Part shown: positions 17,564 through 26,766 of the stretch, in pieces | How positions within the stretch are numbered: the stretch's first letter is position 1 | How the letters are laid out: each line of letters starts with the position of its first letter | NCBI RefSeq assembly: GCF_037198315.1 | Contig: NZ_CP144913.1 | Span: 2,480,001-2,544,000 of the forward strand | DNA: 64,000 bases | From: Janibacter sp. A1S7 | GTDB taxonomy: Bacteria; Actinomycetota; Actinomycetes; Actinomycetales; Dermatophilaceae | Direction: 5' to 3' | Notes under the pieces: model-generated | Told to the model about the DNA's origin: nothing | What the model saw: the letters and a program-made list of their open reading frames with translations, nothing else | The model's database searches: none | Position numbers and translations under genes: made by a program

Positions 17564-18361
17564 TCAGCGCAACAGGCGCGCCACTTGCCGGGCGTGGGCC
17601 TGACGAGCCACCTCGTCGTCGAGCTCCTCGGGCGCGAAGGCCCGCCCGGTCGCCAGCTCCGCCGCCCACCCGATGAGTGCGTCGGCAAGGCGCGGGTTGG
17701 CCGGCAGGATCGGGCCGTGGAGGTAGGAGCCGATGACGTGCCCGGTGACGGCGCCCTCCGTGCCGTCGGCGTCGTTGTTGCCCTGCCCGTGCCTGACCCG
17801 ACCGAAGGGATCCTGTCCCTGACCGAGCACCGTTGCCCCGGAGTGGTTCTCGTACCCGACGACGTCACCGAAGTCCGTGGAGAGCACCACCGGTCCGATC
17901 ATCCGGGTCGCGTTGCCCTGCGTCGTCACGTCCAGGATGCCCAGACCGGGCACACGCGTGCCCTCGACGGTGACGAAGGACTGCCCGAACAGCTGGTACA
18001 TGCCGCAGATCATCAGCATCGGCACACCCGCGACGGCCAGGGCCCGCAGTCGGTCGGCCCGGCGCTCGAGGTCCGCCTCGACGGTCACCTGCCCGGAGTC
18101 CTGACCGCCGCCCCCGACCATGAGGTGGATGGTCTCCGGCAGTGGCTGCCCGGGGTGGTGCTGGTGCACGACGGGCACGTAGCCGTGGCGCCGGATGCGC
18201 GCCGCGAGGCAGCGGGTGTTGCCCAGATCGCCGTAGATGCTCATCTCGCGCGGGTACATGTGCACGAGGTGGATCTCGCCCTTGCCCTCGTGGCCGGGGT
18301 CGGCGACACGGTCGGAGGCGGCCGGCTCCCCGAGGATCGTGACGTCACGGGGGTCGCTCAT
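17564..18361 (-). CDS. gatD: Lipid II isoglutaminyl synthase, glutaminase subunit
   Basis: GatD supplies ammonia from glutamine to MurT, which amidates the D-iGlu of lipid II to D-isoglutamine in the cytoplasm. The CobB/CobQ-like type I glutaminase fold is clear: nucleophile Cys119 in MLMICGMYQLFG, catalytic His215 in GSYLHGP, and the N-terminal HLVHMYPREMSIYGDLGN that binds MurT in known pairs. The length of 265 aa is normal. ATG 18361 overlaps the murT TGA as ATGA, as expected for a tight two-subunit enzyme. First reported in Staphylococcus aureus; widespread in actinomycetes. Confidence 0.94.
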   Translation of the reverse strand: MSDPRDVTILGEPAASDRVADPGHEGKGEIHLVHMYPREMSIYGDLGNTRCLAARIRRHGYVPVVHQHHPGQPLPETIHLMVGGGGQDSGQVTVEADLERRADRLRALAVAGVPMLMICGMYQLFGQSFVTVEGTRVPGLGILDVTTQGNATRMIGPVVLSTDFGDVVGYENHSGATVLGQGQDPFGRVRHGQGNNDADGTEGAVTGHVIGSYLHGPILPANPRLADALIGWAAELATGRAFAPEELDDEVARQAHARQVARLLR

Positions 18362-19701
18362 GCCGGGTCTCCGCTCGGGTCGGGGGCGTCCACGCCCATC
18401 TCGGGCAGGTCGTAGCGCTCGCCGAGCATCCGGCGCAGTGCGAGCATCGCCGTGTAGGAGGTGAAGATCCGCTTCGGCTGACCCGCGTGGTCGGCGAGGA
18501 AGCTCCTCAGGGCCTTCGCCAGATCGGTCTCGACCGCTGCGACGGGCACGTCGTCGTACTGCAGGCGCAGCGCCATGTCCCAGCCGCGCACCCCGGAGGT
18601 GAGGGCCACCCCCTTCGTCCGCAGGGACTCGAAGCTGACGTCGTAGAGCCAGGAGACGTCCCGACCGTCCGCGTAGTCGTCGTTGATGGCGATCATCGTC
18701 GCGGCCGGCGTACTCGCGTAGGTGCCCAGCGCCACGGTGAATCCGGCGGGGTTCTTGACCAGGACGAGCTCGAGCGGCCTCCCGTCGACATCGATGACCT
18801 CCCCCCGGCCGAAGGGGGGTGCGACCGTGCGCAGCGCCCGCTCGGTGGCGTCGTCGCGAAACCCGGCACCGAGCAGGTGCCTGGCGGTCGTCGCCGCCGC
18901 AGTGGCGTTGATCATCGCGGCCAGGCCCCGCTGGCGCAGCGTCACGGGCCCGAGGACGCCCCCTTCGCCGGCAGCCCCGAAGGTGATCCGCAGCGACTCC
19001 TCGTCGATCGGCGTCAGGAGTCCGTCCCGCTCACCGGCGGCCGGCGGGGCGAAGTCCTCCTGCTCCCGCGAGTCGTGCTCGGACAACTCGCCGATGCGGT
19101 CGGCGACCGATGCGTCGAGGCCGAACCAGCTGGTGTCGACGCCCGGCGCCAGAGTGGCGGCGATGCGGTTGACGAAGGGGTCGTCCCGGTTGAGCACGAC
19201 CCCGTCCGTCGTCATCGCGGCCAGCTGGGTCAGCAGGCCCGCGGTGTGATCGATCTCGGCGAAACGGTCGAGCTGGTCGCGGGCGACGTTGAGCAGGAGC
19301 GCGTGGGTGGGTGCAACGGCCCGGCCGAAGTGGAGGGCGTGCGCCTCGTCGAGCTCGAGGACGGCGATGTCGGCCTCCAGCCCACCACGCAGCGGCATCT
19401 CGGCGAGCATCGCGGAGATGACCCCCCGGGTGAAGTTGCTACCGGTGGGGTTGGTGAAGACCCGCTTGCCGTGGGCACGCAGGATCGCGACGAGCATCTT
19501 GGTGGTCGTCGTCTTGCCGTTCGTCCCGGAGACGACGACGATGCCGCCCGGCACGTCGGCGAGGGTGTGCGCGAGGAAGGCCGGGTCGACTCTCTCCGCG
19601 ACGAGGCCGGGCAGCGCCGAGCCCCCGGCGCCCCCGCCCTTCAGACGGGCCGCGTGTCGGGCTGTCTTGCCTGCGAGGGTGGCGATCGTCGTTCTCAGCA
19701 C
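18358..19701 (-). CDS. murT: Lipid II isoglutaminyl synthase, Mur ligase-like subunit
   Basis: MurT activates the D-glutamate carboxylate of lipid II with ATP and accepts ammonia from GatD. The P-loop GTNGKTTTT (59-67), the Mur-ligase core (NPTGSNFTRG; LNVARDQLDRFAEID) and the C-terminal DUF1727-type domain (INDDYADGRDVSWLYDVSFE) are present; 447 aa. Odd: the protein has no cysteine, so the four-Cys zinc ribbon usual after WFGL is missing and residues 200-232 are an acidic stretch instead. GTG 19701 follows TAGGGT by six bases, so murT has its own leaderless promoter whose -10 overlaps the stop codon of plsC. Confidence 0.93.
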   Translation of the reverse strand: MLRTTIATLAGKTARHAARLKGGGAGGSALPGLVAERVDPAFLAHTLADVPGGIVVVSGTNGKTTTTKMLVAILRAHGKRVFTNPTGSNFTRGVISAMLAEMPLRGGLEADIAVLELDEAHALHFGRAVAPTHALLLNVARDQLDRFAEIDHTAGLLTQLAAMTTDGVVLNRDDPFVNRIAATLAPGVDTSWFGLDASVADRIGELSEHDSREQEDFAPPAAGERDGLLTPIDEESLRITFGAAGEGGVLGPVTLRQRGLAAMINATAAATTARHLLGAGFRDDATERALRTVAPPFGRGEVIDVDGRPLELVLVKNPAGFTVALGTYASTPAATMIAINDDYADGRDVSWLYDVSFESLRTKGVALTSGVRGWDMALRLQYDDVPVAAVETDLAKALRSFLADHAGQPKRIFTSYTAMLALRRMLGERYDLPEMGVDAPDPSGDPA

Positions 19702-19705
19702 TGGA

Positions 19706-20419
19706 TCACCCTAACGGCGCGCTGGTGCCGGGCCGCGGTGCGTACTCGCTGCTGCGGACCTGCCCCGACCGCTGCGCGATGGCGTCCATGGTCTCGTCCG
19801 TGATCGCCCGCAGCAGCTTGCCCTTGACCAGCTCGGCCTCGAGCGCGGCGACGTCGACCGGCGGGGCGAAGCGCACGGTGACCTTGCGCGGGCGGATGAC
19901 CTTCGCGCCGGTGGGCTGTGCCCGGTCGGTTCCGATGAGCCCGCACGGGACGACCGGGGCCCGGGAGGCGACCGCGAGGCGACCGACGCCGGTGCGTCCC
20001 TTGTGCAGCATGCCGTCCCGGCTGCGCGTGCCCTCGGGGTAGATGGCGAAGGCTCCCCGGGCGGCCAGGTGCGCCTCGGCGAGCTCGAGCGAGCGCGCCG
20101 CAGCCTTCGCGTCGGAGCGGTCGACGGGGATCATCCCGCCGAACTCACCGAACCACAGCCGCTTGAACCATCCGAGCGGCCCGGTGCCCTGCAGGTACTC
20201 GGCCTTGCCGAGGAAACCGACCTTGCGACCCGCGGCCAGCGGGATGACCATCGAGTCGACGAAGCTGAGGTGGTTGCTGGCGATGATCACCGGACCCGTC
20301 GCGGGGACGTGCTCACGACCCTCGACCTCGAGCCGCAGCCAGGCGCGCAAGGGCGGACCGACGAGGACCCGACGCAGGAGCCACTCTGCGACCCTGATCG
20401 CGCCACTGCTGCTACTCAC
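19706..20419 (-). CDS. plsC: 1-acylglycerol-3-phosphate O-acyltransferase family protein
   Basis: A membrane-associated acyltransferase (237 aa) that makes phosphatidic acid from lysophosphatidic acid, or acylates a related lipid. The four family blocks are seen: SNHLSFVDS (NH-x4-D, near residue 48), GKAEYLQG, FAIYPEGTRSRDG (near 124), and VVPCGLIGT. A hydrophobic N-terminal helix can peripherally anchor it. GTG 20419 follows GAAGGAGG at good spacing, so this gene has a normal leader, unlike murT next to it. It stops four bases before murT, so plsC-murT-gatD can form one transcript. Confidence 0.88.
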   Translation of the reverse strand: MSSSSGAIRVAEWLLRRVLVGPPLRAWLRLEVEGREHVPATGPVIIASNHLSFVDSMVIPLAAGRKVGFLGKAEYLQGTGPLGWFKRLWFGEFGGMIPVDRSDAKAAARSLELAEAHLAARGAFAIYPEGTRSRDGMLHKGRTGVGRLAVASRAPVVPCGLIGTDRAQPTGAKVIRPRKVTVRFAPPVDVAALEAELVKGKLLRAITDETMDAIAQRSGQVRSSEYAPRPGTSAPLG

Positions 20420-20470
20420 GACTGCCTCCTTCGTCGCAACTGCTTGGGCTCCTGCGAGATCGGGAGCGGG

Positions 20471-22045
20471 TCATTCCCACTCGATGGTGCCCGGCGGCTT
20501 GCTCGTCACGTCGAGGACGACGCGGTTGACCTCGGTGACCTCGTTGGTGATCCGGTTGGAGATCCGGGCGAGTACGTCACCGGGCACGCGGGTCCAGTCG
20601 GCGGTCATCGCGTCCTCGGAGGAGACCGGGCGCAGGACGATCGGGTGTCCGTACGTGCGACCGTCACCCTGGACACCGACCGAGCGCACGTCGGCGAGGA
20701 GGACGACCGGACACTGCCAGATCTCCCGATCGAGGCCGGCCGCGGTCAGCTCCTCCCGGGCGATGGCGTCGGCCCGGCGCAGGATGTCGAGGTTGTGCTC
20801 GGTGACCTCGCCGATGATCCGGATACCCAGACCGGGCCCCGGGAAGGGCTGGCGGTCGACGATCTCGTCGGGGACACCGAGCTCTCGGCCGACCTGGCGC
20901 ACCTCGTCCTTGAAGAGGGCACGCAGCGGCTCGATCAGCTGGAACTGCAGGTCGTCAGGCAGGCCGCCCACGTTGTGGTGGGATTTGATGTTGGCCGCAC
21001 CGGAGCCACCGCCGGACTCGACGACGTCCGGATACAGCGTGCCCTGCACGAGCCACTTGACGGGGTGCTCGTCGTCACCGCTGCCGACGACGTCCCGGGC
21101 CGCCTGCTCGAAGACGCGGATGAACTCGCGCCCGATGACCTTGCGCTTCTCCTCGGGGTCGGTCACTCCGGCGAGCGCCCCGAGGAACTGCTCCCTCGCG
21201 TCGACGACGACGAGCCGCACCCCGGTCGCCGTGACGAAGTCCTGCTCGACCTGCTCCGCCTCGCCCTGACGCAGCAGCCCGTGGTCGACGAAGACGCAGG
21301 TGAGCTGCTCGCCGACGGCGCGCTGCACGAGCGCGGCAGCCACGGAGGAGTCGACGCCCCCCGACAGGCCGCACAGCACCCGGTCCTGCCCGACGGTCTC
21401 GCGAATGATCGCGACCTGCTCGTCGACCACGTTGTCGGCCGTCCAGTCCGCCTCGAGTCCTGCACCACGGAGCAGGAAGTTCTCCAGGACACGCTGGCCG
21501 AAGGTGGAGTGCATGACCTCCGGGTGCCACTGCACGCCGTAGAGGCGCCGCTCGTCGTCCTCGAAGGCCGCCACGGGCGCCCCGGACGTGCTCGCCGTGA
21601 CGCGCATGCCCCCGGGCGCCTCGGTCACGGAGTCTCCGTGGCTCATCCACACCGACTGCTCGGCGGGCTGCCCGGTGAAGAGGGTCGAGTCCAGGTCGCT
21701 GATCTCTGCCCGGGTCGAGCCGTACTCGCTCAGCCCGGTCCGCTCGACCGTCCCGCCGAGGGCCTTGACCATCGCCTGGAACCCGTAGCACATGCCGAAG
21801 ACCGGGACCCCGGCCTCGAGCAGGGCGGCGTCCAGGCCGGGAGCGTCCTGGGCGTAGACGGAGGAGGGCCCGCCGGAGAGGATGACCGCAGCCGGGTCCT
21901 TGGCGAGGACGTCGGCCGCCGACATCGTGTGCGGCACGACCTCGCTGTAGATCTTGGCCTCACGCACTCGGCGGGCGATGAGCTGGGCGTACTGGGCGCC
22001 GTAGTCGACGACGAGGACCGGGGAGGTCTTGAGCGAATCGGTCAC
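20471..22045 (-). CDS. guaA: GMP synthase (glutamine-hydrolysing)
   Basis: Converts XMP to GMP with glutamine and ATP, the last step of guanine nucleotide synthesis. The N-terminal class I amidotransferase carries GMCYGFQAM (catalytic Cys near 90) and the His-Glu pair in [10 protein letters not shown]. The ATP-pyrophosphatase domain has the PP-loop LSGGVDSSV (near 227), and the C-terminal dimerisation domain ends [11 protein letters not shown] as in nearly all GuaA. Length is 524 aa. GTG 22045 stands six bases after TAACCT, so the mRNA should be leaderless. guaB and guaB3 lie 5-11 kb away on the same strand. Confidence 0.97.
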   Translation of the reverse strand: MTDSLKTSPVLVVDYGAQYAQLIARRVREAKIYSEVVPHTMSAADVLAKDPAAVILSGGPSSVYAQDAPGLDAALLEAGVPVFGMCYGFQAMVKALGGTVERTGLSEYGSTRAEISDLDSTLFTGQPAEQSVWMSHGDSVTEAPGGMRVTASTSGAPVAAFEDDERRLYGVQWHPEVMHSTFGQRVLENFLLRGAGLEADWTADNVVDEQVAIIRETVGQDRVLCGLSGGVDSSVAAALVQRAVGEQLTCVFVDHGLLRQGEAEQVEQDFVTATGVRLVVVDAREQFLGALAGVTDPEEKRKVIGREFIRVFEQAARDVVGSGDDEHPVKWLVQGTLYPDVVESGGGSGAANIKSHHNVGGLPDDLQFQLIEPLRALFKDEVRQVGRELGVPDEIVDRQPFPGPGLGIRIIGEVTEHNLDILRRADAIAREELTAAGLDREIWQCPVVLLADVRSVGVQGDGRTYGHPIVLRPVSSEDAMTADWTRVPGDVLARISNRITNEVTEVNRVVLDVTSKPPGTIEWE

Positions 22046-22070
22046 TCAGACAGGTTACCGGCCCCTCCGC

Positions 22071-22158
22071 TACGAACTGCAGCCAGCAGCACGTGGTTGA
22101 GTCAGCCGCAGCACGAGGTGCTGCCGGCCATACGAACTCGAGCCAGCAGCACTTCGTA
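22071..22158. repeat. Composite repeat upstream of guaA
   Basis: TACGAACTGCAGCCAGCAGC begins at 22071, and a copy with two changes begins at 22131 (60-base period). Between them is a perfect hairpin GCAGCAC-GAG-GTGCTGC (22108-22124) that shares its arm with the repeat ends. The second copy ends in TTCGTA (22153-22158), complementary to its own TACGAA start. It sits between the guaA promoter and the stop of the DUF3817 gene. It may be a terminator or a small REP-like element. Confidence 0.6.
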
Positions 22159-22506
22159 TCAGGGGTGGGTGAGCGGGGAGATCTCGCGGACGACGCGACG
22201 CTCCTCGACGAAGGCGACGAAGGGGATGCACGCGAGCAGCAGGATCGCGATCATCCGGCCGACCGACCAGGCGACCTTGAAACCGAGGTTGGCCGTGGCG
22301 ACGGCGAAGACCATGAAGATCAGCCCGTGCACCGGCGACCACCAGGCGAGCACGTCGTTGTCGAAGCCGTACTTCAGGACCATCTCGACGATGAGGACGA
22401 ACATCGCCAGACCCGCGACGATCGCGCTCACCCGGAAGAAGGTCAACCCGCCCGCGATCGCCCGCGGGTCGGCGCTGACTGCTGCCTGCTTGTCGTCCGT
22501 GCTCAC
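22159..22506 (-). CDS. DUF3817 integral membrane protein
   Basis: A 115-aa protein with three clear membrane spans (about 20-42, 55-75, 80-99). It contains the family's pattern FFRVSAIVAGLAMFVLIVEMVLKY and WWSPVHGLIFMVF, including a membrane-embedded His, which identifies DUF3817 (homologous to YdzA-like integral membrane proteins). Function unknown; the neighbouring SURF1-like gene hints at cytochrome oxidase assembly or heme traffic, but this is only context. GTG 22506 overlaps the stop of the SURF1-like gene (GTGA), so translation is coupled. Confidence 0.85.
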   Translation of the reverse strand: MSTDDKQAAVSADPRAIAGGLTFFRVSAIVAGLAMFVLIVEMVLKYGFDNDVLAWWSPVHGLIFMVFAVATANLGFKVAWSVGRMIAILLLACIPFVAFVEERRVVREISPLTHP

Positions 22507-23255
22507 GTCACGTGCTCCTTGCTCTCCACGGCCTCGACCGTCTCGTCCCGACGCGCCGCCTGGCGCACCATCTTCGTCCACATCCACAGCGGGAACGCCG
22601 CGAACAGCCACCACTGGAACGCGTACATGGCGTTGCGCCACTGCAGTGAGGTGTCCGGCAGCGGCGGTGGGACCCGCTCGAGGCCCTGCGCCTGCTCCCG
22701 GCCGTCCTCGCTCAACGCGAACGCGAACCCGTTGTAGATCTCGCCCGGCCAGACGTTGACCAACTTGGCGATGTCCACCGAGGTCATCTCGCCGTCGGCG
22801 AGTCCGACGCCCTCGTCGGGGGCCTCTTTGGGGGCCAACGAGCCGAGGAGCTCGATGGTGCCGGTGGGCGCCGGTGGCGGGTTCTCCCCCTTCGGGATCC
22901 ACCCGCGCACGACGGCGAGGTTGGCTCCGGTCCCCGCCACGACGAAGCGGTCCACGACCCACGCGCCGAGCTCACCGTGGAGCAGGCGATCGACCACGAG
23001 GACCTGGTCACGGGCGTACTCACCGCTCGTGGTCACCCGCTGGCCGGACCCGCCGTCCGGGAATGCCTCAAGAGGTGTGATGACGTCGTCCAGGGCGACG
23101 ACCGGGCGGTCCTGGATCTCCCGGACCGTGTCGGCCCTGGCCTCGTCGTGCGCGACCGACCACTGCCACCGTCCGGCGATGACGAAGACGACACCCATGA
23201 CCAGCGCAAGCACGAGCAGCCCCAGAAAGCGGGGGCGAAGGGCGGTCCGGAGCAC
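22503..23255 (-). CDS. SURF1 family cytochrome oxidase assembly protein
   Basis: SURF1/Shy1 proteins help insert heme a into cytochrome c oxidase. This 250-aa protein has the expected architecture: a membrane span near the N-terminus (about 10-29, RFLGLLVLALVMGVVFVIAGRWQW, with the family G-x-W-Q), a large periplasmic domain with VVRGWIPKGENPPP (the conserved NRGWV/VRGW block), and a C-terminal span (about 207-226, NAMYAFQWWLFAAFPLWMW with the conserved YAFQWW). GTG 23255 lies seven bases after TAGCCT. Upstream in-frame ATG codons would add arginine-rich sequence unlike the family. Confidence 0.88.
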   Translation of the reverse strand: MLRTALRPRFLGLLVLALVMGVVFVIAGRWQWSVAHDEARADTVREIQDRPVVALDDVITPLEAFPDGGSGQRVTTSGEYARDQVLVVDRLLHGELGAWVVDRFVVAGTGANLAVVRGWIPKGENPPPAPTGTIELLGSLAPKEAPDEGVGLADGEMTSVDIAKLVNVWPGEIYNGFAFALSEDGREQAQGLERVPPPLPDTSLQWRNAMYAFQWWLFAAFPLWMWTKMVRQAARRDETVEAVESKEHVT

Positions 23256-23331
23256 GTGGCCAAGGCTACGTCGACGATCTGGGTCACCCGGACGCCACCC
23301 TCCGCGCCCTCCGCTGTGACCGGGCCGGCGA

Positions 23332-25119
23332 TCAGACGGTGACGCGCGGCATCCCGAGGTTGACCTTGGCACTGGAGTGGGTGAAGTCCTGCACCGCACG
23401 GGTGTGCGGCGCGACGGGCTCGAGCCGCTGGTAGGGCTCACCCTGCGCCGGACGCGGGTCCCTCTCGCCGACGTTGGGCCACAGCGAGAAGGCCCGCTCG
23501 GCCTGCGCGGTGATCGTCAACGACGGGTTGACCCCGAGGTTCGCCGAGACGGCGGAACCGTCGCTCACCGTGACCCCGGGGTGGCCCCAGAGGCGGTGAT
23601 AGGGGTCGATGGCCCCCCCGGCCGGGGAGTCACTGATCGCGACGCCACCGAGGAAGTGGGCGGTGAGCGGGATGTCGAAGGCCTCCCCCCACGTCCCGCC
23701 GGCGAAGGTCTCGATACCGACGCGCTCGGCCAGCCGGTCGGCGATGGCCTTGATGCCCCGGTGCCCGGCCTCGATGTAGGTCGGATTCTCCTCACCGTGC
23801 CCCTGGCGCGAGGTCAGGCGACGGCCGCCGAGTGCGCTCGGGCGGAGTGAGGTCGTCAGTGAGTTGTCGAGGCTCTGCATGACCAGCCCGATGACCGTGC
23901 TGTCGGCGAAGTGGGTACCCGGTGGGAACCACGCCTTGAGGGCCGACAGCTGCGTCGGCAGGGACACGAGCAACCTGGCCCAGCGCGGGAGGCGTCCGGA
24001 CCTCGGTGGGGCGAGGAGCGTGGTGAGCAGGCCCATCGCGTCCGAGCCCTTGCCGTAGCGCACGTTCTCGATGTGCGTGTCCTCGTCCGGGTGGAAGGAG
24101 GAGGTGATCGCGACTCCCCTGGTGAGGTCGTCCGCCCCGGTCGGGGGGCGCTGCGTCAGGGCGCCGACGAGGGCCTCGGAGTTGGTGCGGGTGAGCTCAC
24201 CGAGGGTGTCGCTGATGCGCGGCAGCTCGCCGTCGTCCTTCATCCGGTGCAGGAGGTTCTGCGTACCCCAGGTACCCGCGGCGACGACGACGTGCCGCGC
24301 CGTGGTGACGCGGGCACTCCCGTCACCCGGCTTGTCGGTCGCCTCGTGGCGCACGCGGTGGATCTCCTGACCACCGACGGCGGTCCCGGGGACGATCCCC
24401 ACCCGGGTGACGGTGCGCATCGGCACGATCTGGGTGCCGAGCTGCTCGGCGAGCGCCAGGTAGTTCTTCATCAGGGTGTTCTTGGCACCGACCCGACAAC
24501 CGACCATGCAGTTGCCGCACTCGGTACACATCGTGCGCTCGGGACCGGCCCCGCCGAAGTACGGGTCCGCGACGGTCCGACCGGGGACGTGCCCCCCTTC
24601 GTCCGTCTCGAAGAAGACCCCGACCGGGGTCTTGACGAAGGTCTCGGGCACGCCCATGTCCTCGGCGGCCGCACGCATGACGTCCTCCACCGGCCCCTCG
24701 CAGGGATTGGTCACGACGCCGAGCATCGAGCTGGCCGTGTCGTAGTGCGGCTTCAGCTCCGACTGCCAGTCGGTGATGTGCGCCCACTGCCGGTCCTCGA
24801 AGAAGACCGCAGGCGGCACGTAGAGGGTGTTGGCGTAGTTGAGCGAGCCGCCGCCCACACCCGCTCCGGCGAGGATCATCACGTCCTTGAGCATGTGGAT
24901 CCGCTGGATCCCGTAGCACCCCACCTTGGGTGCCCACAAGAAGTTCTTCAGGTCCCAGCTGGTCTTCGCGAAGTCCTCGTCCGCGAACCGGCGTCCGGCC
25001 TCGAGGACGGTGACCCGGTACCCCTTCTCGGCCAGGCGAAGGGCGGCGACGGAACCTCCGAAGCCGGAGCCGACCACGAGGACGTCGGTGTCGACCTGCC
25101 GGTCGGTGGTGGTGCTCAC
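23332..25119 (-). CDS. GMC-family oxidoreductase, ChoD-like
   Basis: A 595-aa FAD-dependent oxidoreductase of the actinobacterial GMC/cholesterol-oxidase-like group. The FAD dinucleotide motif is DVLVVGSGFGGSVAALRLAEKG (near 14-35), followed by AGAGVGGGSLNYAN, and a Cys-rich insert CTECGNCMVGCRVGAKN (near 196) typical of this branch and resembling a ferredoxin-like site. The catalytic-region AHFLGGVAI and a C-terminal NPSLTITAQAERA are present. Mycobacterium tuberculosis ChoD (Rv3409c) also sits beside guaB3 and guaB2, matching this neighbourhood; real substrates are unsettled. GTG 25119 overlaps the dehydrogenase stop (GTGA). Confidence 0.85.
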   Translation of the reverse strand: MSTTTDRQVDTDVLVVGSGFGGSVAALRLAEKGYRVTVLEAGRRFADEDFAKTSWDLKNFLWAPKVGCYGIQRIHMLKDVMILAGAGVGGGSLNYANTLYVPPAVFFEDRQWAHITDWQSELKPHYDTASSMLGVVTNPCEGPVEDVMRAAAEDMGVPETFVKTPVGVFFETDEGGHVPGRTVADPYFGGAGPERTMCTECGNCMVGCRVGAKNTLMKNYLALAEQLGTQIVPMRTVTRVGIVPGTAVGGQEIHRVRHEATDKPGDGSARVTTARHVVVAAGTWGTQNLLHRMKDDGELPRISDTLGELTRTNSEALVGALTQRPPTGADDLTRGVAITSSFHPDEDTHIENVRYGKGSDAMGLLTTLLAPPRSGRLPRWARLLVSLPTQLSALKAWFPPGTHFADSTVIGLVMQSLDNSLTTSLRPSALGGRRLTSRQGHGEENPTYIEAGHRGIKAIADRLAERVGIETFAGGTWGEAFDIPLTAHFLGGVAISDSPAGGAIDPYHRLWGHPGVTVSDGSAVSANLGVNPSLTITAQAERAFSLWPNVGERDPRPAQGEPYQRLEPVAPHTRAVQDFTHSSAKVNLGMPRVTV

Positions 25120-26708
25120 GTCAGCCCCATCATCTTCATGGCGCGCAGGCCGACGGTCATGACCTTGGCGTAGGTCTGGTGACTCATCCCGAATGCGGGC
25201 GCGATCGGCATGACGTACTGCGCGCTGACGGTCTGCGCCTCGGTGTACTTCAGGATCCCCTCGGCCCCGTGGCGCCGCCCCATACCGGAGTCCTTCATCC
25301 CGCCCATCGGAGCCCCCATGGACGCCCACGTCGCGGCGTAGCACTCGTTGATGTTGACCGTGCCGGTACGGATCCGCTCGGCGATGCGCCGGCCCCGGCG
25401 CACGTCCGTGGTCCACACGGACGAGTTGAGGCCGTACTCGGTGTCGTTGGCCAGTGCGATCGCGGCGTCGTCGTCGGGCACCCGGTAGATCGAGACCAGC
25501 GGACCGAAGGTCTCCTCGTCGCGGCAGTCCATCGCGGCGGTCACCTCATCGAGAACCGTCGGCTCGAAGACGTAGGGGCCGACGTCGGGGCGGTGCTTGC
25601 CACCGGTGAGGACGGTCGCTCCCTTCGCCACCGCGTCCTCGAGGTGCGCGGTCACCGTGTCGAGCTGGCCCTGGCTGACCAAGGAGCCCATGTCGTGGCC
25701 GTACTCGAGCGCCGTGCCCAACGTCATCGCCTTGACGGCGGCGACGAAGCGCGGGACGAACTCCCCCGCGATGCCCTCGTGGACGATGACCCGCTCGGTG
25801 GAGATGCACAGCTGGCCGGCGCTGGAGAAGCAGGCGCGCACTGCACCCGCGACGGCCTTGTCGAGGTCGGCGTCATCGGCGATGTAGACGGGGTTCTTGC
25901 CACCGAGCTCCATGCTGAAGGAGACGAGTCGGGCGGCCGCTGACTGCGCCACCGCTCGCCCGGTCGGCGTCGAGCCGGTGTAGCAGACGTAGTCGGCCGA
26001 GTCGACGACCGCCTGACCCGCCTCGGAGCCACGACCGAGGACGACCTGGAAGACACCCTCGGGCAGTCCGGCCCGCACGAGCAGCTCGACGGCGCCCAGC
26101 GCGGTGACCGAGCCCTGCTGGTCCGGGCGCAGCACGACGGCATTGCCGGCCATGAGCGCGGGCAGCGCATCAGTGATCGACAGGCTCAGCGGGTAGTTCC
26201 ACGGCGAGACGACGCCCACGACGCCCTTGGGGTGGCGCTGCACCCGCGTCTGGGTGAGGACGGGGAGAGCACCCTGGACCCGCTGACGGCGCAGGTGCTT
26301 CCCCGCGGTGCGTGCGTAGTGGCGCGCGGCCATCGCGGTGTCGGCGACCTCCTCGAAGGCCTGGACGCGCGTCTTGCCGGACTCGAGCTGGATGAGGTCG
26401 AGCAACTCGACCTGCGTGTCGAGGACGAGGTCGTGGAACCGCAGCAGGATGCGGGCGCGCTCGTCGACGGAGGTCGCCGCCCAGCGCACCTGCGCGGCAC
26501 GGGCGGCGTCCACGGCACGCGCGACGTCCTGCTCGGTCGACAGCGGCAGCACCGCGATGGGTCCGCCGGTCATCGGCGAGGTGCAGGTGAAGGTCTCTGC
26601 CGTGGGCGAGGCCACGACCCGGCCGGCGAGACGCCGGGCCCGGCTCGGGTCGACCGCGTACGTCGCGGTGGGGTCCAGCTCTGGGTCAGCGATGGTCTCC
26701 GAGGTCAT
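25116..26708 (-). CDS. gabD2: Succinate-semialdehyde dehydrogenase (NADP+), GabD2-like
   Basis: An aldehyde dehydrogenase of 530 aa. The family motifs are intact: VVSPWNYPLSLSI (near 170), the general base Glu in SMELGGKNP, and the nucleophile Cys in FSSAGQLCIS (near 303), plus EETFGPLVSI. The overall sequence is closest in character to the GabD2 group of actinomycetes. In those it oxidises succinate semialdehyde to succinate, feeding the TCA cycle. ATG 26708 stands six bases after TACCCT (leaderless). It is the first gene of a two-gene operon with the GMC oxidoreductase, suggesting that one makes an aldehyde the other clears (inference). Confidence 0.88.
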   Translation of the reverse strand: MTSETIADPELDPTATYAVDPSRARRLAGRVVASPTAETFTCTSPMTGGPIAVLPLSTEQDVARAVDAARAAQVRWAATSVDERARILLRFHDLVLDTQVELLDLIQLESGKTRVQAFEEVADTAMAARHYARTAGKHLRRQRVQGALPVLTQTRVQRHPKGVVGVVSPWNYPLSLSITDALPALMAGNAVVLRPDQQGSVTALGAVELLVRAGLPEGVFQVVLGRGSEAGQAVVDSADYVCYTGSTPTGRAVAQSAAARLVSFSMELGGKNPVYIADDADLDKAVAGAVRACFSSAGQLCISTERVIVHEGIAGEFVPRFVAAVKAMTLGTALEYGHDMGSLVSQGQLDTVTAHLEDAVAKGATVLTGGKHRPDVGPYVFEPTVLDEVTAAMDCRDEETFGPLVSIYRVPDDDAAIALANDTEYGLNSSVWTTDVRRGRRIAERIRTGTVNINECYAATWASMGAPMGGMKDSGMGRRHGAEGILKYTEAQTVSAQYVMPIAPAFGMSHQTYAKVMTVGLRAMKMMGLT

Positions 26709-26766
26709 TACCCAAGGGTAGGCCCGTGCCCGGGCGATGACCACAGGGCCCGGGTCGTGGCGGAAC

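Noticed and set aside
20003..22759. Long plus-strand frame across guaA
   Set aside because: Shadow of guaA and plsC; crosses the intergenic repeat with no protein signature.
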